DNA of 5,460 bases from CAKSHC01 sp045631845 (GTDB taxonomy: Bacteria > Bacillota > Clostridia > Oscillospirales > UMGS1783). Location of the stretch: NCBI GenBank assembly GCA_045631845.1, contig JAZQVM010000001.1, positions 1 through 5,460 on the forward strand. The letters run 5' to 3'. The notes below the pieces were generated by a model that saw only the letters and a program-made list of their open reading frames with translations, made no database searches and was not told the origin of the DNA. The translations under genes were made by a program, and so were the position numbers. Shown one piece after another: positions 1-5,460 of this stretch (the stretch's first letter is position 1; each line of letters starts with the position of its first letter).

Positions 1-9
1 TTGTTTCAT
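1..9 (-). CDS. Start of a further gene, cut by the window edge (first three codons, MKQ)
   Basis: Only ATG AAA CAA is visible, on the minus strand from base 9 leftward. The start is supported by a strong AAAGGAG ribosome binding site 8 bases upstream and by the end of nadA 51 bases before it on the same strand. The product cannot be read from three codons. nadA is often followed by nadB (L-aspartate oxidase) or nadC (quinolinate phosphoribosyltransferase), so one of these is a reasonable guess from context only. The gene lies just behind a terminator-like hairpin, so its expression probably depends on read-through. Confidence 0.6.
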
Positions 10-17
10 TTGATTTG

Positions 18-24
18 CTCCTTT
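18..24 (-). promoter_or_regulatory. Ribosome binding site of the gene starting at base 9
   Basis: The minus strand reads AAAGGAG, then an 8-base spacer, then ATG AAA CAA. This is a near-ideal Shine-Dalgarno site and is the main evidence that a new gene begins at the left edge. It starts only 8 bases after the last base of the hairpin at 33-60, which leaves no room for a separate promoter between the two. Confidence 0.7.
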
Positions 25-32
25 ACAAACAG

Positions 33-60
33 AAAAATTCCCGCTTATGCGGGAATTTTT
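33..60 (-). terminator. Intrinsic terminator-like hairpin after nadA
   Basis: Bases 33-44 pair with 49-60 in a perfect 12-bp stem. The 7-bp core is GC-rich (TTCCCGC with GCGGGAA), extended by five A-U pairs, around a 4-base loop (45-48). On the minus strand the stem ends in five U residues, as in a Rho-independent terminator. It begins immediately after the nadA stop codon at 61-63. Read on the plus strand it is followed by seven T residues (56-62), so it could work in both directions. It sits in front of a ribosome binding site on the same strand, so it may be a partial terminator or attenuator rather than the true operon end. Confidence 0.75.
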
Positions 61-972
61 TTAGCCGAGTTCAATCATCGCATCAATGCAACGGCGAGCA
101 CCACTCATGACATCTTCACTCAATTCCATAACCTCACCGCCGCACCCTTCCACGGCCGCCAGCAGATCATGCAACGTGGTCGCACGCATATCCGCGCATA
201 TAAGATTTTTACTCAAAAGATAGAATTTTTTATCGGGGCAAGCATGTTGCAAATGCTCGGCAATGCTGTTCTCTGTACCAATGATAAACTCCTTGGCATC
301 GCTCTCCATCGCATAATCCATAATCCCTTTGGTCGATCCCACATAGTCGGCATGCTTGACCACGCACGAGCGACACTCGGGATGTACCAACAGTTTGGCG
401 TTGGGATGCTTGGCCTTGGCCGACACGGCGCAACTTTCGAGAACCGAAGCATGGATGGGACAGCCGCCGTCAAGCAACAGGATATTCTTTTCCGGCACCT
501 GCTCCTTTATGTAACTGCCCAAATTGCAGTCGGGAATAAACAGGATATTCTTTTGGGGCATAGCCTTGACAATCTTGACGGCCGACGAAGAGGTAACACA
601 AACATCACAAACCGTTTTAAGTTCTGAGGTCGTATTGATATAGGCTACTACGGCATAGTCCGGGTGTTCCCGCTTGATCTGCTCGATCCGCTCCTTATTC
701 ATTTGGTCGGCCATCAGACAACCGGCTTCGGGATTGGCCAAAATAACCGTCTTTTCGGGAGAAAGAATCTTGACCGTTTCGGCCATAAACCGCACGCCGC
801 ACATAATAACGGTTTTTTGCGGGACCTTGGTGGCCTGCACCGACAGGGCAAAACTATCCCCCACCAAGTCGGCCACCTCAACAATATCCCGATTCTGATA
901 ACTATGGGCTAGAATACAGATATCTTTTTCCTTTTTTAAGGCAAGAATCCTATCCTGAATCTCTCGAATCAT
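61..972 (-). CDS. nadA: Quinolinate synthase NadA
   Basis: NadA is a cytoplasmic [4Fe-4S] enzyme that condenses iminoaspartate (made by NadB) with dihydroxyacetone phosphate to give quinolinate, the precursor of NAD. The 303-residue length fits the short form of the family, without the N-terminal extension of the E. coli enzyme. The three expected cluster ligands are visible: C85 in PEAGCLMAD, C171 in GGCPIHAS and C259 in CADM, about 87 residues apart. Other family motifs are AHSYQ at 22-26, GDS at 38-40, CGVRFMAE at 58-65, YINT at 111-114, TSSSA at 127-131 and HPEC at 197-200. The ATG overlaps the stop of the S41 peptidase gene as ATGA, with GGAG 7 bases upstream inside that gene, so translation is probably coupled. 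The protein has 14 cysteines, many outside the cluster positions. The assignment is secure; membership in the wall-remodelling operon is the odd part. Confidence 0.96.
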   Translation of the reverse strand: MIREIQDRILALKKEKDICILAHSYQNRDIVEVADLVGDSFALSVQATKVPQKTVIMCGVRFMAETVKILSPEKTVILANPEAGCLMADQMNKERIEQIKREHPDYAVVAYINTTSELKTVCDVCVTSSSAVKIVKAMPQKNILFIPDCNLGSYIKEQVPEKNILLLDGGCPIHASVLESCAVSAKAKHPNAKLLVHPECRSCVVKHADYVGSTKGIMDYAMESDAKEFIIGTENSIAEHLQHACPDKKFYLLSKNLICADMRATTLHDLLAAVEGCGGEVMELSEDVMSGARRCIDAMIELG

Positions 973-2219
973 GAATTTTCTCCGCCTTCCACAATATCGC
1001 TGTTTTCGTACTGCTCCTCAGCCAACACACCCACATCGACACCCAGCGCTTCACAAGCGGCGATCATGTAAGGATCCTCCGCATAGGCCATGGTGTATCG
1101 ATTGGCGGCCTGCGCATCGGTAAGGGCAACACGGGTATCGGGCGAAAGACCGATCAGCTGATAGGATGTGCCCGAGGGAGGATAGTAGGTAAAGTCGGTC
1201 ATTTTCAGATAACTGCCGTCTGGCAATTTATAGGTCGTCTGCCCCGTGCCCTTCCCGTAGGTGGACTCGCCGATCATAACGGCCTTATCATAGTCCATCA
1301 AAGCCGCGGTAAACAGTTCACCGCCCGAGGCGGTGTTTTGGTCGGCCAATACCACCATAGGCAGAGCCACCTCTTGCTTGGTAACGGCATCATAGACCGT
1401 CTTATTGGCGCCGTCACCGACATCCTTACGCACAGCGGTGGCTACGTTACCCGTTCCTATCAAACGGTCCACACATTTAACCACCGAGTCAATCGTGCCG
1501 CCGGGATTGTTACGGACATCAAAGATAAAACCGCTGACACCTTGGGTTTCCAGATCATCAATTGCTTGGCTGAAATAGTCACCGGTCAGGTTATTAAAAC
1601 TGGTGATCTTGACATAGCCGATCGTACCCAATTTTTTATACTCCACCGTTACCTGCTCATACTGGGAGCGCATAACCGAAAAGACCTGCGTCTCGCCGTT
1701 ACGGTTTACCGTGAAATTGGCCACGGTACCAACCGTGCCGGTCAGCTTGCTGACCGAATCGTCATGTCCCAGCGTCAGAACACTGGTATTGTCAACCATA
1801 GTAATAATATCCCCGATCATGACTCCTGCCGTCTCGGCGGGCGAACCCTTAGATACATGAGTCACTTCCAGACCGACATTATCCACCCATACCACCGTCA
1901 GTCCGATACCCTCGTACTGGCCGGTGATCTGTGATTGATAGGCACGGTATTCTTCCTTGGAATAGTAGGCGGCGTAGGTGTCGCCCAGTCCTGCAATGTA
2001 CCCTTTAGCCACAGCATTGGCCAGCGTTTCACTGTCGATGGCGCCGATATAATGCTCGTTGACCAGATCATCAATATTCTTAATCTTGGAAAAGGCCGCC
2101 TGCACCTCGGTGAGGTTGCTGATCTTGCTATTGATGATAAAGGCAGTAGCAAGGCAGGAGATAATGATAGCCGCTACGATTAAAAACACGGTAACGTCTA
2201 CTCTTATTTTTTTATTCAT
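969..2219 (-). CDS. Membrane-anchored S41 (CtpA/Prc-type) carboxyl-terminal processing peptidase with PDZ domain
   Basis: This 416-residue serine protease should act outside the cytoplasmic membrane. The order is a single N-terminal membrane segment (about 9-29), a helical region with GLGD at 77-80, a PDZ domain (about 100-182) and the S41 catalytic domain (about 195-365). DVRNNPGG at 234-241 is the usual substrate-cleft motif. The Ser-Lys-Gln residues are present as S298 (TASGGE), K323 (YGKG) and Q327. The Ser-Lys and Lys-Gln spacings of 25 and 4 match E. coli Prc S430/K455/Q459, so it should be active. The C-terminal tail is acidic. The ATG has GGAGG 5 bases upstream and follows the M23 gene by 15 bases; its stop overlaps nadA. 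B. subtilis also has a CtpB gene beside ftsEX. Such proteases trim or degrade wall enzymes in other bacteria, so the upstream M23 hydrolase is a plausible target, but that is inference. Confidence 0.93.
   Translation of the reverse strand: MNKKIRVDVTVFLIVAAIIISCLATAFIINSKISNLTEVQAAFSKIKNIDDLVNEHYIGAIDSETLANAVAKGYIAGLGDTYAAYYSKEEYRAYQSQITGQYEGIGLTVVWVDNVGLEVTHVSKGSPAETAGVMIGDIITMVDNTSVLTLGHDDSVSKLTGTVGTVANFTVNRNGETQVFSVMRSQYEQVTVEYKKLGTIGYVKITSFNNLTGDYFSQAIDDLETQGVSGFIFDVRNNPGGTIDSVVKCVDRLIGTGNVATAVRKDVGDGANKTVYDAVTKQEVALPMVVLADQNTASGGELFTAALMDYDKAVMIGESTYGKGTGQTTYKLPDGSYLKMTDFTYYPPSGTSYQLIGLSPDTRVALTDAQAANRYTMAYAEDPYMIAACEALGVDVGVLAEEQYENSDIVEGGENS
980..983 (-). promoter_or_regulatory. Ribosome binding site of nadA, inside the S41 peptidase gene
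   Basis: GGAG on the minus strand, followed by 7 bases and the nadA ATG. It lies within the last codons of the S41 peptidase gene, in the stretch coding for its glycine- and glutamate-rich tail. Together with the ATGA stop-start overlap at 969-972 it supports the nadA start and suggests that nadA is translated by ribosomes arriving from the peptidase gene. Confidence 0.65.
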
Positions 2220-2234
2220 AACTGCCTCCTTCGC

Positions 2235-3413
2235 TTAATAAGGCTTAATGTGATCAAGCGGATTGATCGGCCCAATCGAGCCGTCTCCTCTGGGCCCGTG
2301 CAACTCAAAATGCAGATGCGGACCGGTAACCGCCGCACCCGAACTGCCGGTACGGCCAATCAACTCGCCCCGTGCCACTGTCTGCCCGACTTTGACATAC
2401 TGGGCGCTCAAATGGAAATAACGGGTGGAGTATCCGCCGCCATGGTCAATAGCAATATAGTAACCGCCGGCATACTGATAACTAACCGCCACAACGGTTC
2501 CGCTATTGGCCGCACGCAAAGCCGTGCCGGACGGAGTACCGATATCAATGGCATTATGATACTTGGTCGCACCGGTAAAGGGATCCTTACGATAACCGAA
2601 ATAAGAGGTGATCCAGGTAATACCGGGCGTAGGCCAAGCAAAGGCACCGCCGACAAATCCGCTCTCTATTTTGATTAGGCGGTCAATCTCATCATTGAGC
2701 TTTTTCTTGGCTTCCTCGGCCTGATGTTTCTTAGCCTCATAAGCCGCAATCGCTGCACGGTTCTCATTGACCGTTTTCTGATACTTGGCTCTCGTATTTT
2801 TCAGCGCCGTCTGCTCAGCATCAAGTTTGGCACGCGTCTCGGCATTTTCGGCACGCTTATTTTCCAACTGTGCCTTTTGATCCTGTATCCGATCAATGGT
2901 ATCATTCATGAGTTTAATTAAATTATTGTCATAGGTCATGATCTGCTCGACAACATCTACACGGGTTAGGTAATCAGTGAAACTACCGGCACCAAGCAAA
3001 ACATCTAAATAAGTAGTCTGCCCTGCCTCGTAGTTGGCACGCACACGCTCATAGTAGATATCATAATAGATAGCCAATTCCTGCTCGTTGCGCTCCAAAT
3101 CGGCTTGCAAGGTACGGATCTCTGCATCCAAATTCGCAATGATGCCGTTATAGACCTGAATCTTATCCTCATAGATACGGATCTCACCGCTGAGTTTTTC
3201 CACCTCCGCTTGGGCGACAGACAAGGTAGCGGTGGCGCTGTTGATCATGGATTGATATTGTTGTTGCTGATTGTTCAAATCGTTAAGCTGACCGTACAAC
3301 TCATCCAGAGAAGCCGCTTGTACCACCGGCGTTGCCGTCGGAGCAAAACAAAAGGCGGTAATCAGCATCACGGGGATAACCAGCAGACTTATCCATTTTA
3401 CTGCTTTTTTCAT
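2235..3413 (-). CDS. Secreted coiled-coil M23 (LytM-type) peptidoglycan endopeptidase, likely FtsEX-controlled
   Basis: This 392-residue exported protein resembles EnvC in architecture. A signal peptide (MKK start, hydrophobic core, cleavage probably after A33 in VVQA-A) leads into a long coiled coil (about 36-250). A central break near 128-158 contains YLDVLLGAGSFTDYLTR, a region typical of EnvC, PcsB and CwlO coiled coils. The M23 domain fills about 258-392. Zinc and catalytic residues are all present: H286 and D290 in HNAID, H334 in FHLS, H366 and H368 in GPHLHFE. E. coli EnvC has lost these residues and only activates amidases, so this protein is more likely a working hydrolase that cuts peptide cross-links. 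HNAID has Ala where the family commonly has Gly. An in-frame ATG at 3434 would overlap ftsX, but GGGAGG lies 6 bases before the ATG at 3413, which also begins a standard signal peptide. It lies 13 bases after ftsX, so control by FtsEX is likely. Confidence 0.92.
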   Translation of the reverse strand: MKKAVKWISLLVIPVMLITAFCFAPTATPVVQAASLDELYGQLNDLNNQQQQYQSMINSATATLSVAQAEVEKLSGEIRIYEDKIQVYNGIIANLDAEIRTLQADLERNEQELAIYYDIYYERVRANYEAGQTTYLDVLLGAGSFTDYLTRVDVVEQIMTYDNNLIKLMNDTIDRIQDQKAQLENKRAENAETRAKLDAEQTALKNTRAKYQKTVNENRAAIAAYEAKKHQAEEAKKKLNDEIDRLIKIESGFVGGAFAWPTPGITWITSYFGYRKDPFTGATKYHNAIDIGTPSGTALRAANSGTVVAVSYQYAGGYYIAIDHGGGYSTRYFHLSAQYVKVGQTVARGELIGRTGSSGAAVTGPHLHFELHGPRGDGSIGPINPLDHIKPY

Positions 3414-3419
3414 TGGCAT

Positions 3420-3425
3420 CCTCCC
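3420..3425 (-). promoter_or_regulatory. Ribosome binding site that sets the start of the M23 peptidase
   Basis: GGGAGG on the minus strand lies 6 bases before the ATG at 3413. Two other in-frame ATGs exist at 3434 and 3419. The first lies upstream of this site and overlaps the end of ftsX; the second touches it with no spacer. Neither is well placed, so the start at 3413 is preferred. Confidence 0.75.
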
Positions 3426-3426
3426 A

Positions 3427-4296
3427 TCAAACATGAAGATGCTTTCTCATGGGGATCAAACTGCCAAGCGACCCCATCAGCAGAGCAAACAGAGCAAATC
3501 CGCTCAGCACCATCCACCAGATATCACTCCAGGCAATGGGCGCAAACAAGGCCAACTGATTGACGGCGGGCGCCAACAGTTTATCATAAACATACCATTG
3601 GGTCAGATATGTGATACCAAAGGACACCAGTCCCAAAATTATACCTTCCAGCACAAAGGGACGGCGGATATACCCGTCGGTAGCTCCCACATATTTCATA
3701 ATACTAATCTCCGTACGGCGGGCAAAAATTGTCATGCGAATGGTATTGGAAACGATAAAGATAGATACAAACAACAACACCGCCACAATAGCCATACCGG
3801 CCACACCTACAGCACGGCGAAGGGCTACCAGGGTATTTACCACATCCGACGAACTGCGGATATTGGCTACATGCGAAAACTCAGCAATCTCGCCTAACGT
3901 TTCGTCATACCGTTCCAGATCGGCTATTTTGATGTGATAAGAAGCACGCAGAGGGTTGTTCTCCTTGAGGTTGTCAAACATATCCTCCTGATCGGGGAAC
4001 ATGGCCATATACTCCGTCAAGGCTTCGTCCTGCGATACATAGTAGACCTCATTTACGTTTTCATGCCCGCGCAGTTGATCTTCCAGCGCATCGGACTGCT
4101 CCTCGGTGGCATTCTCGTCAATAAAAATAACCACCTCGTCCTCCTTCTGCATCTGCACCACAAAGGCGTTTAGGTTGGACACGATCAACACAGCCGAGCC
4201 CATAATGAGCATACAGGCCGCCATAATAATAATAGAGGCTAAGGACATCCAGAAATGTTTGAATATGCCGTGGAAGGCATCCTGAATGGCTCTCAC
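3427..4296 (-). CDS. ftsX: Cell division ABC transporter-like permease FtsX
   Basis: FtsX is the membrane partner of FtsE. It does not appear to move a substrate; it passes the ATPase cycle of FtsE to a peptidoglycan hydrolase or its activator outside the membrane. The 289 residues show the expected four membrane segments (about 17-42, 164-186, 213-237 and 257-281) and a large extracytoplasmic domain between the first two (about 50-155), which in known systems contacts the coiled-coil partner. NTIRMTIFARRTEISIMKYV (184-203), followed by GAT, is the conserved FtsX signature before the third segment. The start is GTG, overlapping the ftsE stop as GTGA, with AAGGGGGG 8 bases upstream. Stop and start overlap suggests coupled, near-equal synthesis of FtsE and FtsX. 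Length and topology are normal, and the next gene encodes a coiled-coil hydrolase as expected for an FtsEX partner. Confidence 0.95.
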   Translation of the reverse strand: MRAIQDAFHGIFKHFWMSLASIIIMAACMLIMGSAVLIVSNLNAFVVQMQKEDEVVIFIDENATEEQSDALEDQLRGHENVNEVYYVSQDEALTEYMAMFPDQEDMFDNLKENNPLRASYHIKIADLERYDETLGEIAEFSHVANIRSSSDVVNTLVALRRAVGVAGMAIVAVLLFVSIFIVSNTIRMTIFARRTEISIMKYVGATDGYIRRPFVLEGIILGLVSFGITYLTQWYVYDKLLAPAVNQLALFAPIAWSDIWWMVLSGFALFALLMGSLGSLIPMRKHLHV

Positions 4297-4970
4297 AGCA
4301 CATACCCCCCTTCTCTGTCGCTGACCACATGACCGGTATTGAGGGTAATGACCCTCTTATTATACGCATCCACCAAGGTTTTATCATGAGTAACGATGAC
4401 AACGGTAATGTTCTGCGCATTGATCAAAGAAAACATCTCCATGATCTCACGGCTCATTACCGGATCCACGTTACCCGTCGGCTCGTCGGCAATAATCATG
4501 CGGGGCGCATTGATAATGGCACGAGCCAAAGTAACTCGCTGCTTTTCGCCGCCCGACAATTCATTGGGATACTTATCTGCCTTATGAGGAAGGCCAACCA
4601 GCGTGAGCACATACTTAACACGCTTGCGAATCTCATTTTCCGGCTTACCGACCACTCGCATGGCGAATGCAATATTTTCGTAAACCGTTTTGGACTCGAT
4701 CAGGCGGAAATCCTGGAAAACCACCCCCATAGTACGGCGCAAATGGGGGATGTGCCGACGGCGAATCTGACTGATCTTGTAGTTATTGATCTCCACCTCA
4801 CCCGAAGTCGGCTTAATTTCGCCCATCATTAACTTGATCATAGTACTTTTACCGGCTCCCGACGGGCCGACAACGAAGACAAACTCGCCGTCCTGAATGT
4901 CAAAGGATACATGGTCGAGCGTACTGACCCCATTGCCATAGGAGTGGCAAACATCCTTAAATGAAATCAT
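4293..4970 (-). CDS. ftsE: Cell division ATP-binding protein FtsE
   Basis: FtsE is the cytoplasmic ABC ATPase of the FtsEX complex, acting at the inner face of the membrane. The 225-residue length is normal and every nucleotide-binding motif is intact: Walker A GPSGAGKS (35-42), Q-loop with the FtsE-typical FQDFRL (85-90, Q86), signature LSGGEKQR (138-145), Walker B MIIADEPT with D162 and E163, and H-loop H195 in THD. FQDFRL and the neighbouring ftsX separate it from LolD- and MacB-type ATPases. The ATG follows the regulator gene by 18 bases. Its AAAGGAG site (4982-4988) lies 11 bases upstream, slightly far, right next to the regulator stop codon. Together with FtsX it probably powers activation of the M23 hydrolase encoded two genes downstream. 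Confidence 0.96.
   Translation of the reverse strand: MISFKDVCHSYGNGVSTLDHVSFDIQDGEFVFVVGPSGAGKSTMIKLMMGEIKPTSGEVEINNYKISQIRRRHIPHLRRTMGVVFQDFRLIESKTVYENIAFAMRVVGKPENEIRKRVKYVLTLVGLPHKADKYPNELSGGEKQRVTLARAIINAPRMIIADEPTGNVDPVMSREIMEMFSLINAQNITVVIVTHDKTLVDAYNKRVITLNTGHVVSDREGGYVL
4305..4312 (-). promoter_or_regulatory. Ribosome binding site of ftsX, a G6 run inside ftsE
   Basis: AAGGGGGG on the minus strand lies 8 bases before the GTG start of ftsX and within the last codons of ftsE (GAA GGG GGG). It supports the GTG start. The run of six G is unusual in this window and is also a possible slippage site. Confidence 0.6.
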
Positions 4971-4988
4971 TTCTTTTCAAACTCCTTT

Positions 4989-5460
4989 TTAGAACTGAGT
5001 GGGCTTGGAAGACAGGTACTTACGCACCAACAACGCCATCTTAAAGATGATCGCATCCTCAAATTCACGGATATCCAATCCGGTCACACGCTGGATCTTA
5101 TCCAATCGATACACAAGGGTATTGCGGTGAACAAACAGTTTACGTGCCGTTTCCGATACGTTCAGATTGTTCTCAAAGAATTTATTGATCGTAAAGAGAA
5201 TCTCCTGATCGAGCGATTCCACCGAGCCGCGGTCAAACACCTCACGCAGGAACATCTCACACAGGGTGGTAGGCATCTGATAGCTCAAACGACCCACGCC
5301 CAACTTGTTGTAGGACACAATATTTTTCTTCTTCTCAAAGATCTTACCGATCTCAATGGCAATCTGGGCTTCCTTGTAGGAGCGGTTCAAATCCCGCAGA
5401 TCCCGCACCACCGTGCCGATACCGGCACAGGTATGCACATACAGTTCCCCTTCCAGCATG
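4989..5460 (-). CDS. PucR/CdaR-family transcriptional regulator, C-terminal part (5' end beyond the window)
   Basis: About 156 residues of the C-terminal end are visible; the reading frame is open to the window edge. The methionine at 5459 is probably internal, because a complete family member is usually several hundred residues long. Residues 1-50 look like the end of the degenerate GGDEF-like domain of CdaR-type proteins (GIG at 13-15, SYKEA at 27-31). Residues about 86-146 form the PucR C-terminal helix-turn-helix, with LNVSETARKLFVHRNTLVYR at 99-118, then LDKI, TGLDI and FEDAI. This family includes regulators of sugar-acid and purine use, but the sensing domain is out of view, so the signal is unknown. 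It ends 18 bases before ftsE on the same strand and could be co-transcribed with it. Whether it regulates the operon cannot be told from the sequence. No hairpin terminator is seen between it and ftsE. Confidence 0.88.
   Translation of the reverse strand, partial: MLEGELYVHTCAGIGTVVRDLRDLNRSYKEAQIAIEIGKIFEKKKNIVSYNKLGVGRLSYQMPTTLCEMFLREVFDRGSVESLDQEILFTINKFFENNLNVSETARKLFVHRNTLVYRLDKIQRVTGLDIREFEDAIIFKMALLVRKYLSSKPTQF

Noticed and set aside
1..627. Long open frame on the plus strand opposite nadA
   Set aside because: It runs antisense to a secure nadA gene, has no recognisable domain, is open to the window edge, and covers the terminator hairpin and the neighbouring ribosome binding site.
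1338..1934. Plus-strand open frame of 198 codons opposite the S41 peptidase
   Set aside because: It is antisense to a gene with full catalytic motifs, its product is rich in His and Arg as expected for a shadow frame, and it shows no family motif.
3320..3413. Possible lipoprotein signal in the M23 peptidase (Cys in ITAFC)
   Set aside because: The residue before Cys is Phe, which does not fit a lipobox, and a better signal peptidase I site follows at VVQA-A.
3411..3434. Longer form of the M23 peptidase starting at 3434
   Set aside because: It would add seven residues (MFDGRMP) before the signal peptide, overlap ftsX, and has only a weak upstream site. The ATG at 3413 has GGGAGG at 6 bases.
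3105..3937. Several plus-strand open frames opposite the M23 and ftsX genes
   Set aside because: They overlap one another and lie antisense to well-supported genes. Their compositions look like reverse-strand shadows, with no domains.
4118..4420. Minus-strand open frame spanning the ftsE-ftsX junction
   Set aside because: It is an out-of-frame reading of ftsE and ftsX, both of which have clear conserved motifs in their own frames.
1..5460. Mobile element, CRISPR array, RNA gene or unknown defence system
   Set aside because: Coding sequence fills nearly the whole window with recognised housekeeping families. I saw no spaced repeats, transposase motifs, tRNA-like folds or unassigned gaps.

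Overview
All genes in this window lie on the minus strand and are read right to left, as one tightly packed gene train. The set is a PucR/CdaR-type regulator, then ftsE, ftsX, a coiled-coil M23 peptidase and a CtpA-type S41 peptidase. These are followed by quinolinate synthase and the first three codons of another gene. Family content, gene order and strong GGAGG-type ribosome binding sites suggest a Bacillota (Firmicutes) genome with moderate GC, perhaps Clostridia or Negativicutes. The finer placement is an inference from gene order and is weak.

Layout in the direction of transcription: 5460-4989 is the C-terminal part of a PucR/CdaR-family regulator, cut by the window edge. After 18 bases comes ftsE (4970-4293), which overlaps ftsX by GTGA (4296-3427). 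After 13 bases comes a secreted coiled-coil M23 endopeptidase (3413-2235). After 15 bases comes a membrane-anchored S41 peptidase (2219-969). It overlaps nadA (972-61) by ATGA. A 12-bp hairpin with a U tract (60-33) sits directly after the nadA stop codon. It is followed almost at once by a ribosome binding site (24-18) and the start codon of a further gene (9-7).

The first part reads as a cell-wall remodelling module. FtsE and FtsX form an ATP-driven transmembrane machine that controls a peptidoglycan hydrolase outside the membrane. The M23 protein has the coiled coil expected for FtsX contact and an intact zinc site. The S41 protease may process or remove extracytoplasmic proteins such as that hydrolase. 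The last part is de novo NAD synthesis: NadA joins iminoaspartate and dihydroxyacetone phosphate into quinolinate, and the following gene may be nadB or nadC, although only three codons are visible.

No intergenic gap inside the train exceeds 18 bases, and I saw no clear promoter. The main promoter probably lies beyond the right edge. I found no mobile element, CRISPR array, tRNA, rRNA or long repeat. The individual families are all known. The points worth a second look are the fusion of NAD synthesis to the division operon and the hairpin squeezed in before the next gene.
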